Assembly (NCBI GenBank): GCA_964535015.1
Contig: CAZHRU010000002.1
Coordinates: forward strand, 21,073-85,072
DNA: 64,000 nt
Source: CAZDUS01 sp964535015
GTDB lineage: Bacteria; Verrucomicrobiota; Kiritimatiellia; CAIKKV01; CAITUY01
Direction: 5' to 3'
Shown piece after piece: positions 45,116-55,300 of the stretch (position 1 is the first letter of the stretch; each line of letters opens with the position of its first letter). The position numbers and the translations under genes were made by a program. Under the pieces are notes generated by a model that saw nothing but the letters and a program-made list of their open reading frames with translations, was not told the DNA's origin and searched no databases.

Positions 45116-45796
45116 CTACCCCACACACCCGTCCTTGACGTGAATCACCCGGTCGCACCGCGCCGCAATCTCATCGTTGTGCGTCACCAACACCAGGGTA
45201 TGCCCCTTTTCCTTCGTCAGCGAAAACAGACAGGACAGAATCTGCTCCCCGGTCGCACTGTCAAGATTCCCCGTCGGCTCATCCGCCAGCAACAACTCCG
45301 GTTCATTGATCAACGCCCTGGCCAACGCCACCCGCTGCTGTTCCCCTCCCGAAAGTTCCAACGGCGTGTGCTCCATCCGTTCACCCAGTCCCACCGCCGC
45401 CAGCAATGCTTCCGCCCGTCGCCGGTGTACTCCCGCCTCCCGCCGCATCTCCCATAACGTCATCGTCGGCAACAACACATTCTCCAGCACATCCAGTTCC
45501 GGCAACAGGTGATAGGACTGGAACACAAACCCCACATGCCGCGCCCGCAACGCCGTACGGTCCCGCGCCGAAAGGCGATACACATCCCGCCCCTTGAAAA
45601 ACACCCGCCCCGCCGATGGTTGATCCAACCCGCCCAAGGCATGCAACAACGTGCTCTTGCCGGCCCCGCTGGGGCCGACAATCGCCACCGTCTCACCCAC
45701 CCGGATGTCAACCGACACCCCTTTGAGCACATGCAACGACCGCCCACCCATCAGATAGGTTTTCGTTATCGCTTCCGCCTGTGAAATCATTTCCAT
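45116..45796 (-). CDS. lolD: Lipoprotein-releasing ABC transporter ATPase LolD
   Basis: 226-residue ATPase. Walker A GPSGAGKST, Q-loop FVFQSYHLLPELDVLENVLLP, signature LSGGEQQRVALARALI, Walker B LLLADEPTGNLDS and H-loop VTHN are all present. The PTGNLDS variant and the LLPELDVLEN segment mark the LolD/MacB group. It powers extraction of outer-membrane lipoproteins from the inner membrane with the LolC/E permease encoded 65 bases upstream. A 14-base tandem repeat lies in that gap. lolA is not recognised as a separate gene here. Confidence 0.93.
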   Translation of the reverse strand: MEMISQAEAITKTYLMGGRSLHVLKGVSVDIRVGETVAIVGPSGAGKSTLLHALGGLDQPSAGRVFFKGRDVYRLSARDRTALRARHVGFVFQSYHLLPELDVLENVLLPTMTLWEMRREAGVHRRRAEALLAAVGLGERMEHTPLELSGGEQQRVALARALINEPELLLADEPTGNLDSATGEQILSCLFSLTKEKGHTLVLVTHNDEIAARCDRVIHVKDGCVG

Positions 45797-45812
45797 CTTA
45801 GCCTGTCATCCG

Positions 45813-45840
45813 TAGTCCGCAGTCTGTAGTCCGTAGTCTG
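45813..45840. repeat. Two tandem copies of a 14-nt unit beside lolD
   Basis: GTAGTCCGCAGTCT and GTAGTCCGTAGTCT stand head to tail between lolC and lolD. A shorter relative (GGTCCGTAGTCCG) lies at about 45093-45106 on the other side of lolD, in the convergent gap. Confidence 0.75.
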
Positions 45841-45861
45841 TCCCCCACCCCCCCGCCCCTC

Positions 45862-47097
45862 CTACTCATGCCGCAACGCCTGCACCGGATCCAGCCGCGC
45901 CGCACGCCAGGCGGGAATCAACCCGGCCAGCGTGCAAATCACAACCACCGCCCCCGCCACAATCGCCACATCCACCGCGGAAGTCCGCGACGGAATCTCA
46001 CTCAATCGGTACAGTTCCTTTGGAAAGAGCTCGAGACTGAACGTGTCCGACAACCACCGCAACAAGTCATTCCGGAACCTCAGCACCAACAACGCCGTCC
46101 CGATACCCGCCGTCGTCCCGATCATCCCCTCCAACCACCCCTGCCAGAAGAAAATCCGCATGACCGTCCCCGAGGAAAACCCGATCGACTTCAATAGTCC
46201 GATCTCCCGCGTCTTTTGCACCGTCACCGTAATCAACGTGTTGGTAATCCCAAAGGCCGCCACCACCGTAATGAAGATCAGCAGGAAGAACATCATGTTC
46301 TTCTCCACACGCAGGGCGCTGAATAACTGCCGGTTCTGCTCCATCCAGGTCTCAACATAATAGTCCGTCCCCAACGCTGTCCGGATGACGTCCCGGATCT
46401 CCTGCGCGCGGTACGGGTCCCGCGTCATCAGACGGATGGACTGCACCCCGCCCTCCATCCCCACGATCTCCCGCCCCTTCTCAAGCGAGCACAACACAAA
46501 CCCCATATCATACTCCCACATCCCCACCTCAAACACCCCGGCCACCACCAACTCCTCCGGCAACGCGATTTCATCGCGGCTCACAAAATTCTTCGGCGAA
46601 TTGATTAGCAGTTTGTCCCCAACCGCCACCCCCATCCGCCGTGCCAGGTCCACCCCCACCACCACCCCCTTTCCCTCAGGCGCAAACACCCCCGCCACCA
46701 TATGCCCGGGAATCTGGCTGACCGTCTTCTCGCACACCTTATCCACCCCGCGCAATACCGGTGTGTAAATCCGCCCGCCATGGTTGATGACCACCGGACT
46801 CTCAATGGTAGGCGCAATCCCGGATACCCCGGGGACCCCCCGTAACCGGCCCACGACCTCCCCCTCGTCCTCAATCCCCCCAGCCGCCGTCACCGTCAGA
46901 TGGGCGTTGAACCCGAGAATCTTGTCTCGCCACATGTCATCAAACCCGCTCATCACGGACAAAACGATGATCAAAACCGCCACCCCGAGCAAGACCCCGA
47001 GAACGGAAATGATGGTCACCACCGAAAAGTAGGTCCGCTTGGGCTTCAGATACTTCAGCGCAAGAAACAGTGAAACCGGCATCATGGTGGATGACAT
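45862..47097 (-). CDS. lolC: Lipoprotein-releasing system permease LolC/LolE
   Basis: 411-residue MacB/FtsX-type permease. An N-terminal transmembrane helix (SVVTIISVLGVLLGVAVLIIVLSVMSGF) is followed by a periplasmic MacB-PCD domain (about 55-250) and three C-terminal helices with REIGLLKSIGFSSGTVMRIFFWQGW and PAWRAARLDPVQALRHE. The single permease suggests a homodimer rather than the LolC/LolE pair. It starts four bases after the lysS stop and continues into lolD. Several starts are possible (first ATG at 47097); the family length favours it. Confidence 0.93.
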   Translation of the reverse strand: MSSTMMPVSLFLALKYLKPKRTYFSVVTIISVLGVLLGVAVLIIVLSVMSGFDDMWRDKILGFNAHLTVTAAGGIEDEGEVVGRLRGVPGVSGIAPTIESPVVINHGGRIYTPVLRGVDKVCEKTVSQIPGHMVAGVFAPEGKGVVVGVDLARRMGVAVGDKLLINSPKNFVSRDEIALPEELVVAGVFEVGMWEYDMGFVLCSLEKGREIVGMEGGVQSIRLMTRDPYRAQEIRDVIRTALGTDYYVETWMEQNRQLFSALRVEKNMMFFLLIFITVVAAFGITNTLITVTVQKTREIGLLKSIGFSSGTVMRIFFWQGWLEGMIGTTAGIGTALLVLRFRNDLLRWLSDTFSLELFPKELYRLSEIPSRTSAVDVAIVAGAVVVICTLAGLIPAWRAARLDPVQALRHE

Positions 47098-47101
47098 GGC
47101 T

Positions 47102-48544
47102 TTAGACGTCCCGCGGCTTCAACTGTGGGAATAAAATTACATCGCGAATGGCATCGCACCCCGTCAGGGTCATGACCAGGCGGTCAATGCCGATTCCCAT
47201 TCCGCCGGCGGGCGGCATCCCATGCTCCATGGCCGTCAGGAAATCCTCATCCACCTTCTGGGCCTCGTCCCCAGCCTGCTCCTCAAACCGCTTCCGCTGT
47301 TCGATCGGGTCGTTCAACTCGGAATACCCCGGTGCAATTTCCTTGCCGCCAATGACCAACTCGAACACATCCACCACCGAAGGATCATCGGCGCAACGCT
47401 TCGCCAGCGGCACCAACTCCGCCGGAATCCGCGTTACAAACGTGGGGTTCTGCAGCGTCTTCTCAATCAACTTGGAGTAAACCTCCTGCGTGATTTCCGC
47501 CGCACCCCATCCGGACTCCACATGCACCCCGGCGGCATCCGCCTTCGCCCCCATCGCCGTCCGATCGAGAGAAAACCAGTCCGCACCCATCCGCTCCATG
47601 ACAAGATCCCGGTAGGCCACTTCGCGCCACGGGCGACTCAGGTCAATCGGCACCTCGGCCGTCCCGACACGCAGGGTCCCCATCACCGTCTGCGCCACCT
47701 GAGTCACCATCGTCTCCACAAGGTCCTTCATCCCCCGCATGTCCGAATACGCCTCATACACCTCGATCATTGTGAATTCAGGATTGTGCGTTCGCGACAA
47801 TCCCTCGTTCCTGAAATTGCGGTTGAGTTCGAACACCTTGTCATACCCGCCCACCAACAGGCGCTTCAGGTAGAGTTCGGGGGCGATTCGCAGGTACATC
47901 CGGGCATCCAGCGCCTCGTAATGCGTCGCAAACGGCCGGGCCGCCGCCCCGCCCGGCTGGGGTTGCATCATGGGCGTCTCCACTTCCTGGAACCCCGCGC
48001 CGTGCAGATACGCCCGGATCTCCCGGATCACCAACGACCGCTTCTCGAACACCGCCCTCGCTTCCGGGTTCGAAATCAGATCCAGGTACCGTTGCCGGTA
48101 CCGTTGATCCGTATCCTTCAATCCGTGCCACTTCTCCGGCAACGGCAACAGCGCCTTGGAAAGCAGTACCCACTTGTCAATCTTCACCGTGGGCTCCCCG
48201 GTACGGGTCATGAAGGTGGTTCCCTCCACCCCGATATGATCACCAAGATCCAACAACTTGAACGCGTCGAAGATTGCCTCGCCGACATGGTTCTTCATCG
48301 CGTAAACCTGCAACCGGTCCGACCCGTCGCGCAGATCGGCAAAAACACTCTTGCCCATGTCCCGGAACGTTGTGATCCGCCCGGCGATCCGTACCGGCTT
48401 GTTCTCCTCGAACCCGGCGCGAACCTGCGCCAAACGCCCCGTTCGCGCAAACGCCCGCCCGAACGGTTCATACCCCAACCCCTTCAGCGACTCCAGATTC
48501 TTCCGACGCTGTTCGACAATCTCACTGGACACTGCTTCCGTCAT
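47102..48544 (-). CDS. lysS: Lysyl-tRNA synthetase (class II)
   Basis: 480-residue class II synthetase. The N-terminal OB-fold anticodon domain (PVRIAGRITTFRDMGKSVFADL) is followed by the catalytic core: motif 1 VETPMMQPQPGGAAARPFATH, motif 2 FRNEGLSRTHNPEFTMIEVYEAY and motif 3 GMGIGIDRLVMTLTG. It charges tRNA-Lys. Both domains and all three motifs are intact. It is encoded between the TlpA fusion gene (62 bases upstream) and lolC (four bases downstream), so it probably shares their transcript. Confidence 0.97.
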   Translation of the reverse strand: MTEAVSSEIVEQRRKNLESLKGLGYEPFGRAFARTGRLAQVRAGFEENKPVRIAGRITTFRDMGKSVFADLRDGSDRLQVYAMKNHVGEAIFDAFKLLDLGDHIGVEGTTFMTRTGEPTVKIDKWVLLSKALLPLPEKWHGLKDTDQRYRQRYLDLISNPEARAVFEKRSLVIREIRAYLHGAGFQEVETPMMQPQPGGAAARPFATHYEALDARMYLRIAPELYLKRLLVGGYDKVFELNRNFRNEGLSRTHNPEFTMIEVYEAYSDMRGMKDLVETMVTQVAQTVMGTLRVGTAEVPIDLSRPWREVAYRDLVMERMGADWFSLDRTAMGAKADAAGVHVESGWGAAEITQEVYSKLIEKTLQNPTFVTRIPAELVPLAKRCADDPSVVDVFELVIGGKEIAPGYSELNDPIEQRKRFEEQAGDEAQKVDEDFLTAMEHGMPPAGGMGIGIDRLVMTLTGCDAIRDVILFPQLKPRDV

Positions 48545-48606
48545 ACCATCTCCCGCCTTCGCTTGTTACCCATGAACCATCAACCATTCCCCAACACTGC
48601 CCCTCG

Positions 48607-49842
48607 CTACTTGCCAATCAGCGATTTCCCCTTCAACAGCACGTCCAGTTGCTCCCGTAACGTCTTCTCCAGATCCGGAATCAGTCCGATATGCACCGCC
48701 TGCACTGTCCCGTCCTTCCCGATCAGCACCGTCTGCGGAATCCCCTGCACCTGGTAACTCACCCCCACCTTGCCATCCGCATCCAGCGCCACCGGACAGG
48801 ACACGCCTTCCTTTTCCATGAATTTCCGGATCTGATCCGGTTGCTCCTGCTGATTGACCGCATAGAAGACCACTCCCTTGCCCTTGTACTCGGCAGTCAC
48901 CTTGGCCACCGCAGGCAGCGCCTGCCGACAGGGACCACACCATGTGGCCCAGAAATCCAGCACCACCACCGTCGCGTTTGTCGAGACCACAGGCACCTCC
49001 GCCTTGCCCCCGTCCAACAACTCCAGCGAGAAGGCCGGAGCGGGTTTCCCCTCCAATGAATCTGAAACCGTATCGCCTTCCTCTTCCGCGAACAACGAGT
49101 CGACCTTCCGGGCTCCTGCCGGAGGTTTGAACTCAAAAGCGCCCGCCGGCAATGCCGATCCCACCGTCCATCCGCTGAACTGATTCTCGACGGTCATCTT
49201 CATATCGCGCATGCCCGGCATCTGCTCGTCCACGGCACCCATCCCCTTGGTCATGTCCGTCACCACCTTCAGCACCACCGAGGTCGCCCCCGTCGTCACC
49301 CACATTTCCCAATCAAACTCATTTTGTTCGAAACGGAGCAGATCGCACTCCTGCCCGTCCACGATTGCCCTCCCCCCCAAGGTTGCCTTCTTGACTCCTT
49401 CCAGCACCGCCGCCCGCACATCATCCTTCAGCAAATTGTCGATGAACATCGTCGTGGCACCCATCGCCCCCACTGCCTGGAACAACTCGTCATATGTCTT
49501 CGGCGCCACACTGACCGCATACCGGTCCATCATGGGCAGATGCGAATAGACGTTCGAGCCATCGGACACCATCGTGAAGGTCGGCATCCCCTTGATTCGC
49601 CGGATCGCCAGTTTGGCGGGCCGTTCAACCGCCACGGAGTAGGTCGTCGTGATCTCCTGCCGCATGCCCTCCATCTCGTTGCGCATCTGTAACGTCATGG
49701 TACAGGACATGGACCGGGCCTTCTGCATCCCATCGGCCAACCTGCCCAGGACCTTCTCGACCGCCGGATCAACGCCACTCTCGCCTGCCTTTGCCGCAAA
49801 CGCCATCCACGCCACTATCACCAACACCAGCATCGTCTTCAT
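48607..49842 (-). CDS. Secreted LolA-like (DUF2092-type) and TlpA thioredoxin fusion
   Basis: 411 residues. A signal peptide (MLVLVIVAWMAFAAKAG) is followed by a half-barrel resembling LolA/DUF2092 (about 25-240: LRNEMEGMRQEITTTYSVAVERP-type strands and GRAIVDGQECDLLRFEQ). A TlpA/AhpC-type thioredoxin domain (265-405) has FWATWCGPCRQALPAVAKV with the redox CxxC and a cis-Pro GIPQTVLI. The fusion suggests an envelope disulfide or reductase function linked to a hydrophobic-ligand-binding half. Its stop is 62 bases from lysS and its start overlaps the thioesterase stop by four bases. A role beside LolC/D is possible but not shown. Confidence 0.75.
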   Translation of the reverse strand: MKTMLVLVIVAWMAFAAKAGESGVDPAVEKVLGRLADGMQKARSMSCTMTLQMRNEMEGMRQEITTTYSVAVERPAKLAIRRIKGMPTFTMVSDGSNVYSHLPMMDRYAVSVAPKTYDELFQAVGAMGATTMFIDNLLKDDVRAAVLEGVKKATLGGRAIVDGQECDLLRFEQNEFDWEMWVTTGATSVVLKVVTDMTKGMGAVDEQMPGMRDMKMTVENQFSGWTVGSALPAGAFEFKPPAGARKVDSLFAEEEGDTVSDSLEGKPAPAFSLELLDGGKAEVPVVSTNATVVVLDFWATWCGPCRQALPAVAKVTAEYKGKGVVFYAVNQQEQPDQIRKFMEKEGVSCPVALDADGKVGVSYQVQGIPQTVLIGKDGTVQAVHIGLIPDLEKTLREQLDVLLKGKSLIGK

Positions 49843-50351
49843 GAGTTACTCCTGTTCTGCATCTCCAAGAACGGCAATCGTAATGATTCCGGTTCAAACA
49901 CAAAATCTTCCGCACACAACTGCATCGCCTCCTGCGTCATGGCCATGTATTTTCCGGCGGCCGTCGCCAGCAAAACCCCCTCCTGATCCAGAACCCGGCC
50001 TTCGGTCAACACGACCCGCGACTTCGCCTCCCCGATCCATCCCTCTACTCGGATCCGGACCCCCTCACCCACCGGCGCCTTGAGCCGTACCGTCATTTCC
50101 GCCGCCACACAGGCCTTGCGGAACGTCAGGATGGCACCCCACGTCATGACCTCGTCCAACAGCGTCATCAGAATCCCGCCATGCACCAGATGCCGCCAAC
50201 CCAAATCCTCCACGCGCGTCACATGCTCCAGCACCACACGATCCTTCTCGATCCTCGACCGCAATTGCAAGCCATGGATGTTCTCCTCCCCGCAGATAAA
50301 GCAGGATTTCGTCCGCGGCAGAGTTCCCGATGTAAAATCCCAATCGGCCAT
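49839..50351 (-). CDS. Hotdog-fold thioesterase (PaaI-like)
   Basis: 170 residues. The N-terminal CFICGEENIHGLQL block and the hotdog helix region DLGWRHLVHGGILMTLLDEVMTWGAIL, with HGG-x5-DE, are typical of PaaI/ACOT-type acyl-CoA thioesterases; AEMTVRLKAPVGEGVRI forms the following strands. It probably hydrolyses an acyl-CoA or acyl-ACP thioester. It starts three bases after the LemA-like stop and overlaps the TlpA fusion gene by four bases, so it is part of a tight operon. The substrate is unknown. Confidence 0.8.
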   Translation of the reverse strand: MADWDFTSGTLPRTKSCFICGEENIHGLQLRSRIEKDRVVLEHVTRVEDLGWRHLVHGGILMTLLDEVMTWGAILTFRKACVAAEMTVRLKAPVGEGVRIRVEGWIGEAKSRVVLTEGRVLDQEGVLLATAAGKYMAMTQEAMQLCAEDFVFEPESLRLPFLEMQNRSNS

Positions 50352-50354
50352 GGC

Positions 50355-50861
50355 CTAGTATACATCCACCTGGCGGTAGACCCCCAGCGTCACAAACAGG
50401 CGTGCCGCCCCTCGCTCCAAAAGCGTGTTCAACGTCTCGGCCTGCCGGTTGTATATCTCCTTGTGCATCATAATGCGCGCAGTCTGTTCATCCAGTTTTC
50501 CCCTGAGATTGTCCAGCGTTTCCCGCCCGCCGGAGTCACGCTCGGCATCCATGGCCGCGAACAGGCGGTTCAGGACAGACGTCAGTCGCGCTTCCGCCTT
50601 CGAACACTCCTGCACCGTCGCCACATGGTCAGCCAGATCACAGGCGTTCCCGATCACATCCAGCAACTGAGAGTTATCGGCATGCACAGCCGCCACGATG
50701 TAGGGCACCATTTCACGGCGGACCATCAGCGCCTTCCGCAAGTCCTCCCAGGCCTCATTCACCTGGCAACGCGAGAATTCCAGCGCCTTGGCCGTCTGCG
50801 ACACCCACAGCGCAAACGACACGCCCGCCATCGCCAGTATGATGAACACCAACCCAATCAT
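50355..50861 (-). CDS. LemA-like membrane-anchored helical protein
   Basis: 168 residues. A single N-terminal membrane helix (GLVFIILAMAGVSFALWV) is followed by a helical domain with VNEAWEDLRKALMVRREMVPYIVAAV, which fits the LemA pattern (V-x-A-W-x-D-L-x-K-x-L-x-R-R-x-x-x-x-P). The rest is long alpha-helical and lies on the far side of the membrane. LemA proteins are of unknown function. Downstream it abuts the thioesterase; upstream is the UDP-sugar pyrophosphorylase gene (41 bases). Confidence 0.65.
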   Translation of the reverse strand: MIGLVFIILAMAGVSFALWVSQTAKALEFSRCQVNEAWEDLRKALMVRREMVPYIVAAVHADNSQLLDVIGNACDLADHVATVQECSKAEARLTSVLNRLFAAMDAERDSGGRETLDNLRGKLDEQTARIMMHKEIYNRQAETLNTLLERGAARLFVTLGVYRQVDVY

Positions 50862-50902
50862 AATTTACTTCGTCGCTTCCCCGCCGTCAGTCGCCCGCGC
50901 CA

Positions 50903-52297
50903 TCATGCCCGCAACCCTAAATCACCTGTAATCTCAAGTCCCTTGGGCAACCGCGCCCGAAGCGTCTTGACCCCGTTGGCATACACCGGATCAATCTCGA
51001 TCTTGTGGATCAGCCCGCCCCTGGCATCCCGCGGCACCTTCACACCCGCCAGTTCCATCCAGCGCGCCCATTTCCCCATCATCGCCGCCCGCGACGTCGC
51101 CGGCGAATCCTCGCCCTCGGCATTCTTGACCGGAGCGAATTCATCCTCCCGCGCGAATTCCAGGATCAGCGCCGTCCGGGCATCGGGCAGCGCATCAAAG
51201 ATGAACTTCTCAAACTTGAACGCATTGGGCTTGTCCGGTTTGCAGGTCTTCCCGGCCTCGTCACAGTACGACACCTTCTTGTGGGCCTGGTGCAGCGGCA
51301 ACCCCGCGGTGGCTTCCTGCTTCAGGAACACCAGCGAGAAAATATGGATCGCCACACTGCCGAACTTGAACACCAACTCGCCATCCGGCCTTCGCCCCTT
51401 CTTCTGGTCGTCGGTCAGTTCCGTGTATTCCACCACCGCCTGCCGCCCGTCACGCACCACCACCACCCCAAGCCCCTCCGAGGGATCGCGCTTGGCACAA
51501 ACCTTGAGCGACATCTCCGCCTGCCGTTGCAGGTGCACTCCCACAAACACCGGGTCCGCGATCTCCACCAGAGGGTTGTCCACCTGGAAGTAGAATAACG
51601 TCGTCAATCCCCGCCGTTCCATATCCTCGATCATGCCCGTTCGCTTCAACGCCGTCAGGATCCCGCCATGGCCGTCCGGCGCCAGAAAAAGCCTCCCGGG
51701 CGCCTCCAGCACCATCCGCCCATCCGGCCAGAACGCCGGCAGGGTCCCCTGCACAAAGAACTTCACCCGCTCCGCCGCCAACCCGAAATACGCATGCCCC
51801 TCGAAGAAACGCCTCGTTTCCGCGTCATTGCCCTCGCTGGTCATGATGTAGAACGGCACCGGCGCGCCAAACTCCCGCTCCAGGGCCAAAACCTTGCGCG
51901 CATGGATCTCAAATAGCGATGCCCCCGTGACCGGCCCCAGCGAATAGGTCCCCTTGGGCCCGTCATACCCCAACCGCGTGCCTTGCCCGCCTGCCACCAG
52001 AATCACTCCCACCTTGCCATCCCGCAACGCCCGCTCCCCAACCTCGCGCGGCCCCGCCTGCTCACCGGCGGAAAGCGACACCACAGGGGCCGGCGCAATC
52101 GCCGAATGAACCGGGGCCCCCGCGCCGGATGACGTGGCCCCCAACAACGCCCGGATGCGACCAATCGTCTCCACATCCAAGCCCCCGATCTGCTTCAACA
52201 ACCCCGCCTGCTCCACCGCATCCAGCCGATCCCAGTTGGCCAGCACATGCGCCTGACCCAGCCGCTCCAACATCGCTTTTGCTTCTGTATACTTCAT
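50903..52297 (-). CDS. UDP-sugar pyrophosphorylase (UDPGP type 1, UAP/AGX-like)
   Basis: 464 residues. The nucleotidyl-transfer motif LVAGGQGTRLGYDGPKGTYSLG lies near residue 100-122, followed by YIMTSEGND, LFLAPDGHGGILTALKR and FYFQVDNPLVEIADPVFVG, the UTP/N-acetylglucosamine-1-phosphate site of eukaryote-like UDP-GlcNAc pyrophosphorylases (UAP1, AGX). It probably makes UDP-GlcNAc or a related UDP-sugar for cell-wall and glycan synthesis, in place of or beside bacterial GlmU. The start is fixed by a strong GGAGGTAGGG site. It follows the TPR membrane protein gene after 8 bases. Confidence 0.85.
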   Translation of the reverse strand: MKYTEAKAMLERLGQAHVLANWDRLDAVEQAGLLKQIGGLDVETIGRIRALLGATSSGAGAPVHSAIAPAPVVSLSAGEQAGPREVGERALRDGKVGVILVAGGQGTRLGYDGPKGTYSLGPVTGASLFEIHARKVLALEREFGAPVPFYIMTSEGNDAETRRFFEGHAYFGLAAERVKFFVQGTLPAFWPDGRMVLEAPGRLFLAPDGHGGILTALKRTGMIEDMERRGLTTLFYFQVDNPLVEIADPVFVGVHLQRQAEMSLKVCAKRDPSEGLGVVVVRDGRQAVVEYTELTDDQKKGRRPDGELVFKFGSVAIHIFSLVFLKQEATAGLPLHQAHKKVSYCDEAGKTCKPDKPNAFKFEKFIFDALPDARTALILEFAREDEFAPVKNAEGEDSPATSRAAMMGKWARWMELAGVKVPRDARGGLIHKIEIDPVYANGVKTLRARLPKGLEITGDLGLRA

Positions 52298-52305
52298 AGT
52301 CGACC

Positions 52306-55300
52306 CTACCTCCGGGCAAGTTTCCGCAACCGTTCCTGCTCCCCCGGCGACAGACTGGATAACCGCACCATCAGTTGATCAGCCAAAGCCGCCGCCTTTT
52401 GGGAGTCGCCTTTCTTCCCATATAATTCTGCAAGATGCAACTGCACAACCGGCGAATCGGGCGCCCGCTCCATCGCCTTCCGCAAAGCCGCCTCCGCCCC
52501 CTGCCAGTCGCCCCGCCCGGCAAGTATGACCCCCAGGGTGTCCTGGAAATTGGCATTTTTCGCATCCATCCCCACGGCTTCGCGGGCCAGAGGTTCCGCC
52601 TCCGCCAGATTCCCCCGTTCGCTCAATACCCACGCCAGATCGTTCAACACCTCCGCGCCGCGATTCCGCTCCAGGGTCTTCCTCAGCGAACTCTCCGCCT
52701 GCGCGTATTCCTTGCGCTCCAGTTGTAGCGACGCCAGAACCTGGTTCGCATAGGGATGCCCGGAATCGAGCAGCAACAGACGCCGGATATGATCGCTGGC
52801 CAGTTCCTTCCGGCGCTCGATCACATCCAGCCTCAATAAAAGATCGAGTAAAGCCACCGCGTTCGGCCGCATATTCAACGCCTGGTCAAGAAAGACCCTC
52901 GCCTCGGCATAGTGCCGCCGATACAAGGCAATCTGCCCGAGTACCGCCGTCGCCAGGAAATCCTTGCCCCGCACCCGCTGCAACCGCCGTTCGCACTCGC
53001 TGATGGCCGCTTCATCATTCTGCTCGAGCACCACCCCGCCCAGCATTGCCCAGGCCGCCGGCAGATCCGGCTTCATATCCACCAACTCCTGCAACACGAT
53101 CCTAGCCTTGCCCGGCTCCCCAGCGGCCAGATGAATCACCGCATACTCCAGCGCCAACCGGTCCTTGGGGACCCCTACGGTCTGGACCCGGTCGAGAACC
53201 TTGACCGCCTCGCCAAATTCTCCGCGCTTCGTCGCCAGCCGCGACAGGGAAACCAGCGCCGTCACATTGCTCGGATTGGCCGCCACCAGTTCCTTCAGCA
53301 CCGCCTCCCCTTCCTGCACCTGATCCTGCGCCATATACGCCATCGCCAACCCCTGACTTAGCCGCGCTTTCCGCTCCGGCGCCAATTCAATGGCCCGCTT
53401 GTACCCCGCCACTGCCAGGCCGGGTTGCCCCGAATACGCCCACGAAAACCCGAGATCCGCATACGCCTCGGGCATCCGGACATACCCATACACCCTGGAA
53501 AGCGACCAGATCTGGTATTTCTGCTTGAGGTTCTTGGACAACCCCTGCACCGCCTCGTTGACCTTCTCCGGCGCCGGCACCGCATAACCGCGCCGAATCA
53601 TCGTGAACTGGTTCAGCAACGCGCTGATGTTGTCCCCGTCCAACTCGCGCGATTTCGCATAGGCCTCGTAGGCCTGCTTCTTCCACCCCGCATCCTCCAT
53701 CAGAACCCCGAGGTTGTTCGCCGTCATGCTGAGGCGTCGCAACACCTGGTCCGCCGCCAGCGCCAGCAACGGATTCGTCCGGCGCAACACCGCCAGTTCG
53801 CCCAGGAACGGCTGCTTCCAGAACTCCTGGTGCGCCGCCCAGAGCGTCTCCAGATTGATAGCCTCCCGCCCCGACACCCCCGTGAAAAGCACCCGGTCCG
53901 CCACCGGCTGCAGATTCACCGCCAGCCAGAAGTCGGGGTAGTTCAAGAATGCCACCTTCCCGGCGAATCCGGGATCGCTCCGCATCCACTCCTGGAGGAA
54001 CGCCATCACATCCACCTCGGCCAATCCCTTCAACCGGGGATTGTCGAATGACTTCGCCAAGTGCCGCATGTAGAGGTCGTTGCCGCCCATCCTGAGATTC
54101 AACAACTTGAGCGGTGTCCCCATCTCACGAGCCGCCAGTTGCACGTTGCTGTCCAACAACCCGTCGGTCACCAACCACTCACGGGGCCCCGCCGCCTGAA
54201 CCACCGTCCTCGCATACTCATTCACGGCCCCGGCCATTCGCGCATCAATGGTCTTGAAGTTCAATACCCCCGCCCCTATGGCCGCCGCCGCCAGAAGCAC
54301 GACCGGAATCAAGCCCCCATACTCCCGCCACCATAAACGGCGCGGCTCATCCTCGTCGGCATTCCACCAGATCATGCGCGAAATGAAGGACCAGTATGCC
54401 GCCAGATACCCCAACGTGAACGCCAGCAGAACATAGGGCGTCACCAACAACCGACTCGGACCTAGCACCCGCCAGGGGGAAAAAGGCACGTTGAACAACA
54501 CCGCCACGACAACCCCTGTCAGCATCAAATGCAGACTGTACAAACCCCAGTCCCGTTCCTCGTTCAACCCGCGCCGCCCCACCGCCAGCACCGCCAGCCA
54601 CGGCACAATGCCTGCCACAATCACCAGCAGCCACCCCACTTGCGGCAGCCCCTTCGCAATCAACTGGTACTGCCCCTTGAGCACATAGAACAGCGCCGGC
54701 CAGAACCGAGCCTCCCCGCTCATGATCAATGACTCGGCCCCCATCAATCGCCAAGCCGCCACCCCGTAGAAAAGCATTCCCGCCGCCAAGCAACCCGCGA
54801 GCCCCAGCACCCGCCCCCAACGCAAGTCACCGTTAATCCACAACCCGTATAACAACCCAATGACCACCAGCGGTCCGAAAATGATCAGCGTTGCAAACTC
54901 GACCGCGAAAACCCCGTACAGGAACGCCAGCACCAACCCCACCCGCACCGACGCATCGGAAATGAACCGCAGGAACAGGCGCACCAGCACCAGTAATAAC
55001 AGCAGATCAAACACGGCCACATGAAACCGGGTGGCCGCATACCAGAACGGCACCGCCCCCATCAATGCCAGCGCCGCCACCACCCCGGCCAGTAACGAGG
55101 CGCGGTTCGCGGCACGGACGTTCAGATCGGATACCGGTATCGCCATCCAGACTGCATCCGCAGTGACTCGGAAAAGCATCCACACGGAAGCCGCCCCGAA
55201 AAGAACACTCATGAAATTGAGCCGAAAGACAAGTCCTCCCAACGGCAACTTTTCCACCAGATCAATCAACCAACTCCAGAGCGGACTCTGCCCGAACGCC

